Made by a program: the position numbers and the translations under genes. A stretch of 64,000 nucleotides of DNA. Origin: Asterella californica. Lineage: Eukaryota; Streptophyta; Marchantiopsida; Marchantiales; Aytoniaceae. The stretch spans positions 8,866,001 to 8,930,000 of the forward strand of contig JAYKYS010000005.1 in assembly GCA_036924285.1 (NCBI GenBank), in the 5' to 3' direction. Of the stretch, positions 1 to 11,132 are shown in pieces. Position 1 is the stretch's first letter, and every line of letters starts with the position of its first letter. Under the pieces are notes generated by a model. It was not told where the DNA came from. It searched no databases and saw only the letters and a program-made list of their open reading frames with translations.

Positions 1-559
1 TTCAAAGAAGTTCTATATGATTTGTTCACTAAGATCACTTAGTATAAAAGTCCAAAACCACGTAAGTCCGATGATTAACAAATACAAATTTTGAAAATAG
101 TTGTATTTAAATTATCTTATTTCAAAAATCAAACAAATTCTGCTTGTATAAAAATAATGAAACTTTTCCAATAATATCCCAGGTTCTAAATAAACATTAG
201 TCTTCAAAGCTTTTTGATAAATGATATGATAACTTATAGCATGTTAAGAATCTCCTCACTTTAAGTTTTGTACTAAAATAAAAAAGATATTTTCTTTGCG
301 GGCCCAGGTGTTTAAAAAAAATCAGAACGAGTGAACCTCTCGTGAATTTATTGTAACCACATGCAAGTAACAGATTTAAAAAAAATCAGTTTAGCAAACT
401 TATTAAAATATTGCTAAATAAAAAGCTATTTCTATGATATTTTGCTTGTTCAACTAATAATATTGTATACCATGAATGATATTTAAAAAATAAAAATTAA
501 AGAAAATCAAAACTTTTAAGAATTTATTAAGGTAGTTAAGATCTCACTCACACACTATT
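1..559. other. AT-rich intergenic sequence, no gene seen
   Basis: Strongly AT-rich sequence with homopolymer runs and no open frame of note. It lies just outside the left LTR of the decayed gypsy element that follows. No structural RNA or repeat was recognised in it. Confidence 0.5.
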
Positions 560-861
560 TTCTAACTTTCCATACGATCCAGTAGGAAGATGACAACAAA
601 CTAATACGTCTTTTGAAAAGCATCTTTAAACATTTGTGCATGATTTTTCAATCATGCATTCAATCAACGATGGTCAACAAAGTTACATATTTTTGAGAAG
701 CATATTTGAAGCTCCGCATTTGTCACGTAGTGCCATAAATGAAACCTCTAATAGTTTCCTCAACTTAGTTATAACTATCTTAACTAGTTATTGCTAGTTT
801 TGGTAACTCTAGATTTGGATATTTGAACTAGAGTAACCTATAAGATAGTCATACCCAATGA
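560..861 (-). repeat. LTR of decayed gypsy element (3' LTR in element orientation)
   Basis: Direct repeat of the segment at 5197-5496, at a constant offset of about 4637 bp at its left end. Long stretches align with scattered substitutions and small indels; the blocks ACATATTTTTGAGAAGCATA and ACCTATAAGATAGTCATACC are shared. The repeat ends are judged by eye. Confidence 0.7.
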
Positions 862-1121
862 ATTATATGAAGTAGTAACCTTATGAGAAATGGAGAAGTG
901 TGTGCGTATAGTAGTAGTCATACCGCTCACGAATTCTCGACCCCTATCAGAAACTAATTCCAAAAGACATCCAAATATAATAATGATCCGTCATGGAAAA
1001 ATCTACCCACATCAACTTCTCCAGTAGCTACAAGAGGTCTAACTTCTACCCACTTTGTAAGATAATCTGTGGCTACAATGATACACTTATTGTGAAGGGT
1101 GCAATTCAAATGTCACAAAAT

Positions 1122-1367
1122 CTATTCCTCATTCTCGAAAGACCCAAGAACCGGAATAGACTTAAGAGGAGTAGAAACACTAGATTTGATAGCGAAAGCT
1201 TGACAAACATCACATGTTTTACAATACGTCAAGTAATCTTTAAACACCCCCTCCAGTGATATCCAACGGCAAGTATCTTGTGGGCTGTCAACTTGTCTCG
1301 AAATGTCCTCCACATATTGGACCATCTGAAAATATTCCATGAGTCGTAGAGATTCCTCCTTGCTCAC
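1122..1367 (-). pseudogene. Gypsy integrase zinc-finger/N-terminal remnant
   Basis: An 81-codon minus-strand frame contains the pattern DYLTYCKTCDVCQ. This matches the CC half of the HHCC zinc-binding domain at the start of plant gypsy integrases, where the usual form ends in Y-C..C..CQ. The histidine half and the DDE core are not intact. It lies downstream, in minus-strand sense, of the RNase H remnant, as expected for gypsy pol order. Confidence 0.55.
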
Positions 1368-1609
1368 AGTTCTTCTTAAGACTTCATCAACTCCTTCATG
1401 GAATAAATAACACTCCTTCTACCACTGTAGGATTAACTTCACTTCACTAAAGTATTCTTTTCTCTTGTCCGCATCTCGTCTGGATAGACACCTTTGATAA
1501 CAAAATTCTAAATTTCTTGATATTCTATTAAGATAATAGAGTTGCTCATCAAGACCATCAAATCTTCAACAAAAAGGTGTCATCCACCGGCTCCTCTCCA
1601 TCACCATCG

Positions 1610-1760
1610 TAGGCTCTAGATAGCAAATCTATATTTGCGTGCTTCTTCTCTGTTCAATCGTAGATCTCATAGTCGTATTTTGATAATAAGAGCTTCCACC
1701 TTGCTAATCGTCTTTTGACCATAGATTTATTGAAGATGTACTTCAATACCTTATGACTGA
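1610..1760 (-). pseudogene. Gypsy RNase H remnant
   Basis: Reading the minus strand gives a segment beginning LKYIFNKSMVKRRLARWKLL and continuing through SKYDYEI to LLSRA. It corresponds to the end of the gypsy RNase H domain (LKYIF...RxARW...YDFEI...DALSR). One in-frame stop follows the YEIYD part. The motif is short but very characteristic. Confidence 0.7.
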
Positions 1761-2079
1761 TAACGATAGTGAACTTGCCTCTATGAGATAATGTCAAAAT
1801 TTCTACAGAGCATAGATCATTGTTATCTTTCTCTCTCTGTCACATAATAATTTCTCTCTATCTTGATCATTTACAAACTGACATATGCAATAGGATGATC
1901 TCTATCTTTGACATCATATTGACTTAAAGTACATCCTATTGCTATATTTAAAGCGCCAGTATATAGAATGAATTGTTTATTTCAATCGGCTTTAACCAAG
2001 GTTGGAGCTGAAGTAAGAGCTTTCTTCAATTATTCAAACGCGGCTATAGCTTCTCCATCTCCTAAAATCAACACGTAAT

Positions 2080-2500
2080 CTACCACTTCTTCAGATATAC
2101 AATCAAAGCATACGCTTTATGTGAGAACAAGAGTATAAACCTTTGATAATATCCCACCATACCTAAAAACTGACATAGCTTAGTGAGAGTACTAGGAAAA
2201 AAGAGCTCTAAGATTTTTTGCACCTTCCCCGGATCTACTACAATGCCGTCCTTGGATATGATATGACCCAAGAGTAACTCTTCCTCACACGCAAAAATAC
2301 ATTTCTCCGAATTGAGAGATGCATTTGCTACGTCTAAACATTCTAAGACCTTCACAAGGTGCTTAATGCTTTTTACTCTCGTAAACACAAAAGTCATCTA
2401 TGAACCTCCCACAAATTCTCTAAGAAATGGTCAAACACTTTGTTCATAAATCTTTGAAACGTAGCAAGAGCATTACACAGATCAAATGGCATGACTTGAG
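2080..2500 (-). pseudogene. Gypsy reverse transcriptase remnant
   Basis: On the minus strand, 2427-2490 reads FDLCNALATFQRFMNKVFDH, the counterpart of the FGL.NAPATFQR motif of RT domain 4. Next to it, in a shifted frame, comes FIDDFCVY, the YxDD catalytic box. From 2397 downward follows a 105-codon frame with SEKCIFACEEELLLGHIIS and then LCQFLGMVGYYQRFI, the thumb/connection region. At least one frameshift separates the YxDD box from the thumb, so the enzyme is dead. Confidence 0.8.
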
Positions 2501-3224
2501 ATGCAAACGTATCTCACGGAGTAGTGAAAGTAATGAAGTGTTGATGTTCCGGTGCAATTTTGATATGATTATCCGCTATAACCATCTCCAAAGCTATACC
2601 ATTCATTTCCAACCATCTCTTTCAAGATCTCGTCGATGAAAGATAGAGGATAATAATCATTATTCGTGACAACATTGAGCTTTTTGTAATCAACACATCC
2701 TCAATTTGTCATTTTTTTCTTTAAGATCACAACGAGTGATACTCATTCAAAATGCTCCACCTCGTAAATAAACCCAGCAATGTGTAGCTTCTCGATCTCT
2801 TCTTTCACCAGATCAGCAATTGGAAGACTCACTCTTCGTTGCTTCTGTCGTATCAGTTTGATCTCATTCTCCAAGTCGATACGGTGTTGCTCAAGTGTGA
2901 CCTCCCTCAGATCTTTGTAACAAATGTAAATATATGAATGTATTTACGAAAGGTCTCTTAGAATAGACTCCTCTCTTCTTGAGTAACATTTGATCCATAA
3001 CGTAAGATGACAATTCTTCTCTTTGTCTCCTCAGGAGTCAATGGTTCTTTGTCTCGATCTCTTTGCACTTTCGGAGAAGAGAAAAGATCCACTACATTCA
3101 CACCCGCATTTTGTTCTTTTCTCTCCTCCTCTGACGATGTACTTTCAGATCCTAAATCTGAAGAATTGGTACTCACATCGGAAGTAGTATCGATAACTTT
3201 TAACTACCAATAGTCTGATGTGGG

Positions 3225-3687
3225 TCAATCCGATTCTAACGTCCCATCTTGATCTCCGAGCACTAGATCTATGAGAGCATGTACTGCTCGAAGCCAAGAT
3301 CTTCCAAGTAACATTTCGTAAGTTGGCTCCTTCAAGATTTGAAGTGTCATATCTACATGCACTCTCATTATTGACACACAACTCTTCTGTCCAACACTCC
3401 CAAGGCCTAGTTCATTATATGTTAGCCATGTCAACTGTGATACTAGAGGACGAGTTGGTACTATATCCAACTTCCTCATGAGTCATTTCGATATGACATA
3501 TTACTACTGATCTTCCATCAACAAGAACATCTAAGACATCTCTCCATTGATACGAGCATCTACTTTTGATGCCTTGTTGCACACCTCCTTTACTAGCATC
3601 TAAAGCACTAACATCGACAGTAGAAGGATTTATTTTCTTCTTTCGACCTCGTCTAGAGCTTTGACTGCTACGAAGTTCTTTCCTCAC
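3225..3687 (-). pseudogene. Gypsy aspartic protease remnant
   Basis: Two overlapping minus-strand frames (3415-3687 and 3225-3479) cover the retropepsin region. The downstream frame contains YEMLLGRSWLRAVHALID, which matches the ILGRPWL segment after the catalytic core of plant gypsy proteases. A clean DTG/DSG active-site triad was not found, and the two frames are out of phase. Confidence 0.55.
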
Positions 3688-3835
3688 CGAAGGATTCAGA
3701 GCAATTAACTATCCCATAGTAATGTTTGCTCGTTGCTTGTCCACGTCTTCAATCACATTGTATTGCTCCTTCAAAATTGTGAAATCAGCATTTCTCAACT
3801 TCTTCCGTTGCTCTTTGGTCTTTGAAGAAGATTTT

Positions 3836-4581
3836 CTACTTCGAGTATTTTGACTTGGAGATTCTTTCATCACGACAAGCTCTTTCTCGTCGAAATGCGT
3901 CCTCATCCTCTTCCTCTCTTGAGCCAACAGTTCTACGGATTGAAATTTTTTCTCGTACATCTTGTGGTTCCAAGATATCAATGCAGGCTACACCATTGTC
4001 CTTGCTTTGTGAAGTTGAAGCTCCACCCGCCATTCCACCATTACGACTTGGACAATTACGTTGGAAATGAGACCCTCTACATGTAAAACATCTTTGGTTA
4101 GTGTAGTTACTTGGTGATCCTTGCAGTAGTCCACCTTTAGACTGATAGTTCTCGTAACCTCGTGAACCCCCTCCAAAATTTTGATTACGGTGTTACAAAA
4201 AATCATCATATTGATCTTCAAGTCTACCAAAGGCTCTGTCAGACGTTTCAACTCATCATGAAAGTCAGGAATAACAGATCTAGATGGTACATTCGTTGTA
4301 ACCGCACTAGTAGGAACTAATAGTGTATAATTCTGAAATTGTACTGTCGGAACAACTGCAGGTGTCAGAGTTGGTATGCTCGACACTTACACATCTCTAG
4401 ATGCCGCCCCAACAGTCATTGATTGCAAGTCATCTCCATCCAAACTCTCCTCCATCCTGGTTGCGATCTTCACTGCATCAATCTTTAAATTTGATCTCTC
4501 ATACCGCACTTGTGTTCGAATCTGAGACCTCAGTCCTCCAATAAAATTCTTTGTGAACATTGCTCCAATGTCCATCATCAT
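3836..4581 (-). pseudogene. Gypsy gag remnant with CCHC-like zinc knuckle
   Basis: The minus strand at 4052-4090 reads CFTCRGSHFQRNC, a retroviral-type knuckle with one residue missing between the second Cys and the His (CX2CX3HX4C instead of CX2CX4HX4C). It runs in frame into MAGGASTSQSK. Upstream frames (3988-4386 and 4387-4581) hold further gag-like sequence, for example FIGGLRSQIRTQVRYERS. The pieces lie in different frames. Confidence 0.6.
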
Positions 4582-5196
4582 TGTATCTACTACATCTCCA
4601 CTCTTTCATAAAACCACCCAAAACTTCTGCTCTAATTTTTCCACTCTCTCGATGTGAGTTCTTACTTTCTCTTTTTCTCCTTGTTTGAGATAAGTTACCT
4701 CTACCATTAACTTCTTGCAACTCTCATCGGGAAAAAAGCTTTCAATTAAGGTTTCTGTCAATACTTCTCAAGTATCGATTGGATTCCTCACTCCACTTCT
4801 CTTTTTCCTATCCTCATACCATGTCAAGACAGAATTCTCAAAAGAATCAGGTATCCATCCTACCTACTCACTCTTCGTTTGACTTCCATTGTCAATGCAT
4901 GCTCGTTTGAAGTCTCACACAAATTCTTCCACGTCTTCTCCATCCTTTTCGTAAAACACCAGAAGTTTCTCCATTCTTTTTTTTTTTTTCTTACTCAAGG
5001 TATTGCTTGTGGATGTGAAGATCATACTTCATCGCAATCCACAATTTCCTCGTCGAGCTCTCCTGCTAGAAAAGATGACTCTTCTAAGACAACAAGAACA
5101 AGATGAGCTCCATCCTCGAGTAGTTCATCGACAGAAACACCAACCTTGTTCTACTTTACTAAAGTAAGAGATTCTCCTACTTTAGCTTTTTCAAAG

Positions 5197-5496
5197 TGTT
5201 AAATTTTCATACGATCTAGTAGGAAGACGACAACAAACTAATATATCTTTTGAAGAGCATCTTTAGATGTTTGTGCTGACTTTTCATCATGCATCTAATC
5301 AACGATGATCAACAAAATTACATATTTTTGAGAAGCATATTTGAAACTCCTCACTTGTCACGTAGTGTCATGGTGAAACCTCTCATAGTTTCCTCAATTT
5401 AGTTATAACATCTCAGCTAATTATGCATAGTTTTGGTAACTCTAGATTTTGATCTTCGAACTAGGGTAACCTATAAGATAGTCATACCTAACGAAT
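5197..5496 (-). repeat. LTR of decayed gypsy element (5' LTR in element orientation)
   Basis: Partner of the repeat at 560-861. Because the coding remnants read on the minus strand, this right-hand copy is the 5' LTR. No primer binding site could be recognised next to it. Confidence 0.7.
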
Positions 5497-6858
5497 GTAA
5501 TATAAACAAACACACAAATAATGAGATACTTATGATGTGACAAGCCGTAGATAGAGGTGCAGTTGGTTCTTCCTTGCAGATTTTGTCTTTGTATGCTTAC
5601 AACACATTCTCTAACACTTATATCGTCATGTACTCTTCCAGCTGATGGCTCCGGGACCCATCGACAACTTTTGGATCACAGTTGATACAACTGAACTCCA
5701 CACCAGACATGATAGATTCGACCTCCACATTACATACTTGTTTCCATCATCATACTGCTGTTTCAGTTCAGAAGTTTCGTGTTTTTCTCCTTATGAGAAT
5801 CTGTTACCATGTACGTCAGTTATCACGACTTAATATTTGCTCCATGTGGGAATCGAGGAATATCTAGAGTCTGAGTAGTAGCAAAGCAGAAGCTTCGACA
5901 CTACAAATTTTCCTTTATCGGTGAAGACACCGGGCCGGCTCGTTTCTTTACGCGAGTCCCGCATGTAATTATACTTGTCCTTGGACTGTCCGGAGTTCTT
6001 AACTGCCTACCAAACAGGAGATTTATATGTACATGCTTGATAACAATGAAGAATCCGCTTTCTCCTCACGATTTCTCACAGTTCGTTCATCTTCTTTTCC
6101 TATTGTTGTTTACCTGCACCTGTTTCAGACCAGATGACGAACTCTGACTTCTCTGGTAAAGTCTGAGTGGCAAAATGAGTAATTTAACGAGCAGTTTTAC
6201 ATTCAAATTTGCCAGCTACTGAAACTACCACTCGTGAAATGTGACTAACGGTAGCAAGATCAGTCTCTTTAATCTCATACTCAATGTTCGTCGTCTACCA
6301 CTTAGTCCACTTGTATAGTTACAATCGATTTGTAAGCTTCAGCACTGGTAGTAACTTTATTTCCACATCGTAGAAACAAGCACTGCCTTCTGACGAGCAA
6401 TGTACATACGCTCCAACACGTTCCATTCTTATCGTACGCCTTTGTGCCATGTATCCATTTTTGCGGGTGGAAGATAGCTTCGTTTCTTAAACTCTTGGAC
6501 CCAGAACCCGTTCGCAGAACTGTACCGCTCACGTTCGAAATAAAAAAACACTCGTTTAACGCACACGAACAGCCACATGGCCACTGCATCGAGCACCCGA
6601 ACTACCCGTATAGTAACCTTTGGTGTAGAAACTATCTTTATATTTTTCCCTCTCGTTTTCATACATCACCTCAACTAAACCTTAGGTGAATATATATGCA
6701 AGGAAGTTGCTTTGGACAATATAAATCAGCTGAACTAATCTCTCGAGCTACCTACTGAATTCATTTTATTAATCGCTACGCTTCCACTTTTATTTCATCG
6801 CATCTATTTCCCAATTGGACTATATTGGACTATATGAGGTACTAGTCAACTGGCACCT
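5497..6858. other. Intergenic sequence, no gene seen
   Basis: Mixed-composition sequence between the gypsy element and a short hairpin-ended repeat. Only short open frames without recognisable motifs occur on either strand. Confidence 0.4.
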
Positions 6859-7166
6859 ATGCATATTTATTTCACCTCTTCCAAAGTTCGGAAAAGAGAA
6901 TATGCAGGGGCGATTTAAATTAAAATTTTGATTAATTAATGATTTGGATTGAACAAGCTGTCGCACTTGTATCCTCCAAGGCAAGTCTGGACCTTTGCAC
7001 TTGTGGATTAAGTCTAACTCTTGTCGCCCCTGTTGGTTTAATTAATATACAATAATTAAATAATAATTTATTATATTTATTAGAAAATATTATCTAACAC
7101 ACATATATTTTCCTGTATCATTAAGGGAACAAAAGTTCTCCAGAAGTTAATCGAGCATGCATATTT
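6859..7166. repeat. Short hairpin-ended repeat (MITE-like)
   Basis: It begins with a hairpin in which GCATATT (6861-6867) pairs with AATATGC (6899-6905), around an inner CCTCTTCC...GGAAAAGAG stem. It ends near 7150-7166 with AGCATGCATATT. The same two end motifs bound each arm of the fold-back at 42.09-43.01 kb. The interior is AT-rich and non-coding. It is likely a non-autonomous element; no target duplication was confirmed. Confidence 0.5.
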
Positions 7167-9006
7167 TGAGGTACCAGTAAAAGGAAGTACACTTTTGAGA
7201 CATGTCTATATACACAAAATACAAAAGCTTTATGTAAGTCACTGAAAAGCTCTATCTGGATACGAAGTTGCCAACGCCAAGTGGGACGTGCGTTTCAGGA
7301 TCCTTCGGATATAGAGTATAAATACTGCAGTAAGGTTTCAACCAAGTAGAGATGGATACAGTACCTGACGAAAGTATCCAATGATAGAGGATAGAAGTTG
7401 GTGAGATTTAAAATAGAAACAAAATATTTAACCAGCCAGGGTAATGAAAATTGTCCTTTTCATATCGGCCTTTTGTCTTTTGGTGTTTCCTTCTTCTAAT
7501 CCTCTAATCGTGTGGTGGATGTCTACCCAACTTGTGATTCCTCCCATTTATGGATGGCAGATGGTGGATACGTTTGAACTGTCATCATCAGCGTAACTCC
7601 GAAAAGCTTCCGAAGACGGAAGTTCAAGACTCCAAGACCAATTCCCCGACTCGGAGGTAAAGTGGATAATATATTCTCCCCAGTTAAGCTCGGATTGGCT
7701 GCGAATAGTAGGCTCGTGACGTCGCCGAGCGGATTTGATTGGAGATTCAAGCCTGACCTCCATCGGCACAAGTTCGGAACATGGCTCGGGCATGGGAGGG
7801 CAGAGTTTGAATTACGAAAGTTGGCCGTAACCTTCCTGGAGACACAAGAATTCTATGGTGATGGCTAACATACGGCATCCATTGAACCATCTTCTGCATC
7901 TGGTATGTAAGGCGTCCACTGTCAGCTCCACGTGGCTCCAGTTATTACACGGCGTAGCGCTGATATCGACTATTTGAAGCCTCAGGCGTGTCTTCTTCTT
8001 GCCACATAGCCTGGTCTTTAACATAGTTCACTGGACATTTAACCATAGGCGCTCCTACCTTATCTTCTGGTCCATGCTCTCCAGCCTCAGAACCATTGTT
8101 CACTTGCTTTCTTCATCCCTCTATGCACCTGGCCTACTCAGCGCTGCCCCTCCCTGCCCTGCCTTCGAGCCCGGTATCCAATCCCGCTATATCTTCGGAA
8201 AACCGGAGAGTAATTCTACTAAACCACTGCAGATTGACCGGATTGGAAGCTGTCTCGTTATACAGCAAGCACTCGTCACCGCTGAACTCATATTCGATAT
8301 AAGAGCAAATTGGAGACACTGAGAAGATGTTGAAACTATAGTGCTCTTATACCGAGAGCTCTAATTATAGATTCCGCTATCTTCGACCGACGGTAGAAAC
8401 TAATGTGATCCAGTGATCAAACCAGGTGAGGTGGAAGTGACCTGGGGTGCGTGTGTGTACTGGATCCACCGGGCTCGGGGAAAAGAGATGTCCACACCCA
8501 CAGGCAGCGCCTCTGCTCTTCTTCACCCCTGAACTTCCATGTGCTTTATCTCATAAGCTTGGGTAGGAGATGCGTTCTATGGTCATCTGGGAGCGGGTCC
8601 AGAAGGGGAGCTTGTGAGCGACACGTCGTGACAGGGTTCGTGAGCCTCTCTCCACTTCTCCATGTAATTTGGGGAGGAATCCCGTTGGTCGGCTTGGCTG
8701 TGTTTGTTTGTGGATTCTAGTTTTGCAGCGCTGATTTTGGTACTACGCCAGTCATATGATGTGCAATTTGTGTTGGCGATCGTTTCCCGGGGCGTTGGGA
8801 CCTTTGAATTTATCTGAACACTTCGGTGAGCGCTTGGTGAGGAATTTGCTGTGCATGACCCTGACAGGAATTCCTCGGTGATGTGTGGAAATTTTTCAGG
8901 AAACGAGACGACGCTAGTCCCCTGAAGTGTTTAGAAGTGCTTTCGTGACCTTGGAGTCCGGCCTACCTCACCCGATTCATTCCCTCCAATTCCTCAACAC
9001 CAAAAG
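7167..9006. other. Upstream region of glycolate oxidase, no gene seen
   Basis: Less AT-rich than its surroundings, with only short unconvincing frames. The last several hundred bases probably hold the promoter and 5' untranslated region of the gene starting at 9007. No TATA box or transcription start could be assigned with confidence. Confidence 0.4.
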
Positions 9007-11132
9007 ATGGCCCCTGTTTCGACAGACATGATCACCAATGTCTCCGAGTTTGAGGAGGTGGCTAGGCAGAAGCTGCCCAAGATGGTCTATGACTACTACG
9101 CTTCTGGCGCTGAGGACCAGTGGACCTTGAAAGAAAACCGCCACGCGTTCGAGCGCATCAGGTCTGATTTTCAATTTAGACTGCGCTCCGGATTCCCACT
9201 GTGGTTTGTAGTATATTTGGTAATAAGTTGAATTATGAACAATCAATTATCCTTCTAAACGATCCTCGGCATGGAAGGAGCTGGAGTCCTCACGACTTCG
9301 TCCCCATATAATCGTTTGTAGACGTATAGTAGCGCATGCCAGCGTAAGCTAGAATAAGGGAGAGGTAGTCTGGATCATCACGCTGTTCTTCTTGGTCTGA
9401 ATACGTTACCTTCGTTTTATGTATGATCAGGTTCCGACCCCGCATTCTGATCGATGTCACTAGCGTTGACACGTCCACAACTATTTTGGGGCACAAGATC
9501 TCCATGCCCATCATGGTTGCTCCAACAGCTATGCAGAGAATGGCTCACCCCGAAGGTAGGCAGTTGGTTTAACTCGACTAATCGGGGATTCCTCGACGTA
9601 GGAATTTGGTTTTCACTAAGTATTTGTAATTAGTGCTTGGCCTGGACTGTTTTTAGTTGTTATAGTGAGCATCAAGTCGTGATGTTTGTTGGCGTACCTT
9701 GGGTGCAGGTGAGCTCGCCACAGCAAGAGCCGTTGCTTCTCACGACACTATAATGGTAAGCGTCCAAAACTCTTCGTTGCTTGCTGAGCGGAGAGCTGAA
9801 AATGTTAAGAGGCTGTGCTTCTGTTGTCGGAATGTGTGATGATTCCCGTTGCCAAGCGACTCGGGAATTGCAAGGCCCGAAAGTGTATCCAACGCCCGTC
9901 CAAGTTCCGCTGTGCTTAACGTAACTTCCTGATCATTTGCAGACTCTTTCTTCCTGGGCCACTAGTAGCGTGGAGGAGGTTTCGAGCACTGGTCCAGGCG
10001 TTCGCTTTTTCCAGCTTTACGTGTATAAAGACCGCAACGTAGTTGCCCAGCTTGTTCGTCGGGCCGAGAAGGCTGGTTTCTCGGCTATCGCCCTCACTGT
10101 TGATACTCCAATTCTCGGTCGTCGTGAGGCTGATATCAAGAACAGATTCGCCTTGCCACCACACCTTACACTGAAGAATTTTGAGGGACTTGATCTAGGA
10201 CAAATGGAGAAGACCCAAGACTCTGGTCTAGCATCTTACGTATCGGGACAAATCGACAAATCCCTCAGCTGGAAGGACGTGAAGTGGCTGCAATCCATTA
10301 CCAGCCTTCCTATTCTGGTGAAGGGAGTGATCACAGCTGAAGATACCAAACTTGCTATTCAGTGCGGATGCGCAGGTATCATTGTTTCCAACCATGGTGC
10401 GCGACAGCTTGACTACGTACCTGCTACGATTTCAGCATTGGAAGAGGTTGTGAAGGCAGCAGGTGGGAAAGTACCTGTCTTCCTCGATGGAGGTGTTCGT
10501 CGGGGTACTGACGCACTCAAGGCGCTAGCTCTTGGTGCATCTGGAGTTTTTGTAAGTATCTCTTAAAATCTCTTGAACTAACCCATTAGAACCATGACCA
10601 GAATTCTGGGGGCGACTGCAGAATAGGATCTTGTCTACTTAAGACACTAGGTAAGTTTGGATGATCCTGTCTAGTTAAGACACTAGGTAAGTTCGGATGT
10701 GAAGTGTTAAAAGAATAAGTCGGGAAGTATATTGAGAAACGTTAATGTCTGACCGTGTATGAATCTGTCTGTTCTCTATTTGTTCTCTTTAGAGTCTATA
10801 ACCCGGATAGATGTCTGGTTAACATTCACGACAAGATCCTGTTCTGCAGTCATCCCGAATTCTGTTCTTTGGCTTGCCTCGCTCGCACTTTCAGTCCTAA
10901 GAACGCTACTTTGATTGTCTCATTGCAGGTTGGCAGACCTGTTCTGTGGGGTCTTGCCTCCGAGGGTGAGCCTGGAGTGAAGAAAGTTCTGCAGATGCTC
11001 AGAGACGAGTTCCAGCTTGCAATGGCTTTGGCTGGCGCCACGAAAGTGAGCGAAATCACGCGAGCACACGTGCAGACTGAGCAGGAGAGGATGGCACAAC
11101 TTCCCAACACTATCACATACTCTAGGCTGTGA
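9007..11132 (+). CDS. GOX: Glycolate oxidase, peroxisomal (5 exons)
   Basis: FMN-dependent (S)-2-hydroxy-acid oxidase of photorespiration: glycolate + O2 to glyoxylate + H2O2 in peroxisomes. Exons join as 9007-9161, 9431-9555, 9709-9755, 9943-10551 and 10929-11132. All introns are GT-AG and the sum is 1140 bp, giving 379 residues. Visible family signatures: [15 protein letters not shown] near the N terminus, with the active-site Tyr at residue 30 (Tyr24 in spinach); [36 protein letters not shown]; the catalytic His in [15 protein letters not shown]; and the FMN-phosphate site [10 protein letters not shown]. The protein ends in SRL, a PTS1 peroxisomal import signal. Length matches the plant family (about 367-371) apart from a slightly longer N terminus. 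The four-intron structure is simpler than in typical seed-plant homologues. It could prefer another 2-hydroxy acid, since paralogues differ little. Confidence 0.95.
10627..10698 (+). repeat. Tandem duplication in the last glycolate oxidase intron
   Basis: Two copies of a 36-bp unit (10627-10662 and 10663-10698) differing at about three positions. Each contains TAAGACACTAGGTAAGTT, so each carries a perfect AG|GTAAGT donor-like sequence inside intron 4. Confidence 0.8.

Larger units (their letters stand above)
560..5496 (-). mobile_element. Degenerate Ty3/gypsy LTR retrotransposon
   Basis: A pair of direct repeats of about 300 bp (about 560-861 and 5197-5496) flanks a 4.3 kb interior. On the minus strand the interior carries, in the expected order, a gag zinc knuckle, protease, reverse transcriptase, RNase H and integrase remnants. 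The reading frame is broken many times by frameshifts and stops, so no intact polyprotein remains. The domain order and the FIDD and KYIFN motifs are those of plant Ty3/gypsy elements. LTR similarity by eye is clearly below that of the young element near 54-63 kb, so this is an old insertion. Exact LTR ends are uncertain by a few bases. Confidence 0.8.

Noticed and set aside
7523..8720. Cluster of 60-107 codon frames upstream of glycolate oxidase.
   Set aside because: Overlapping frames on both strands without motifs; more likely promoter and 5' untranslated sequence.
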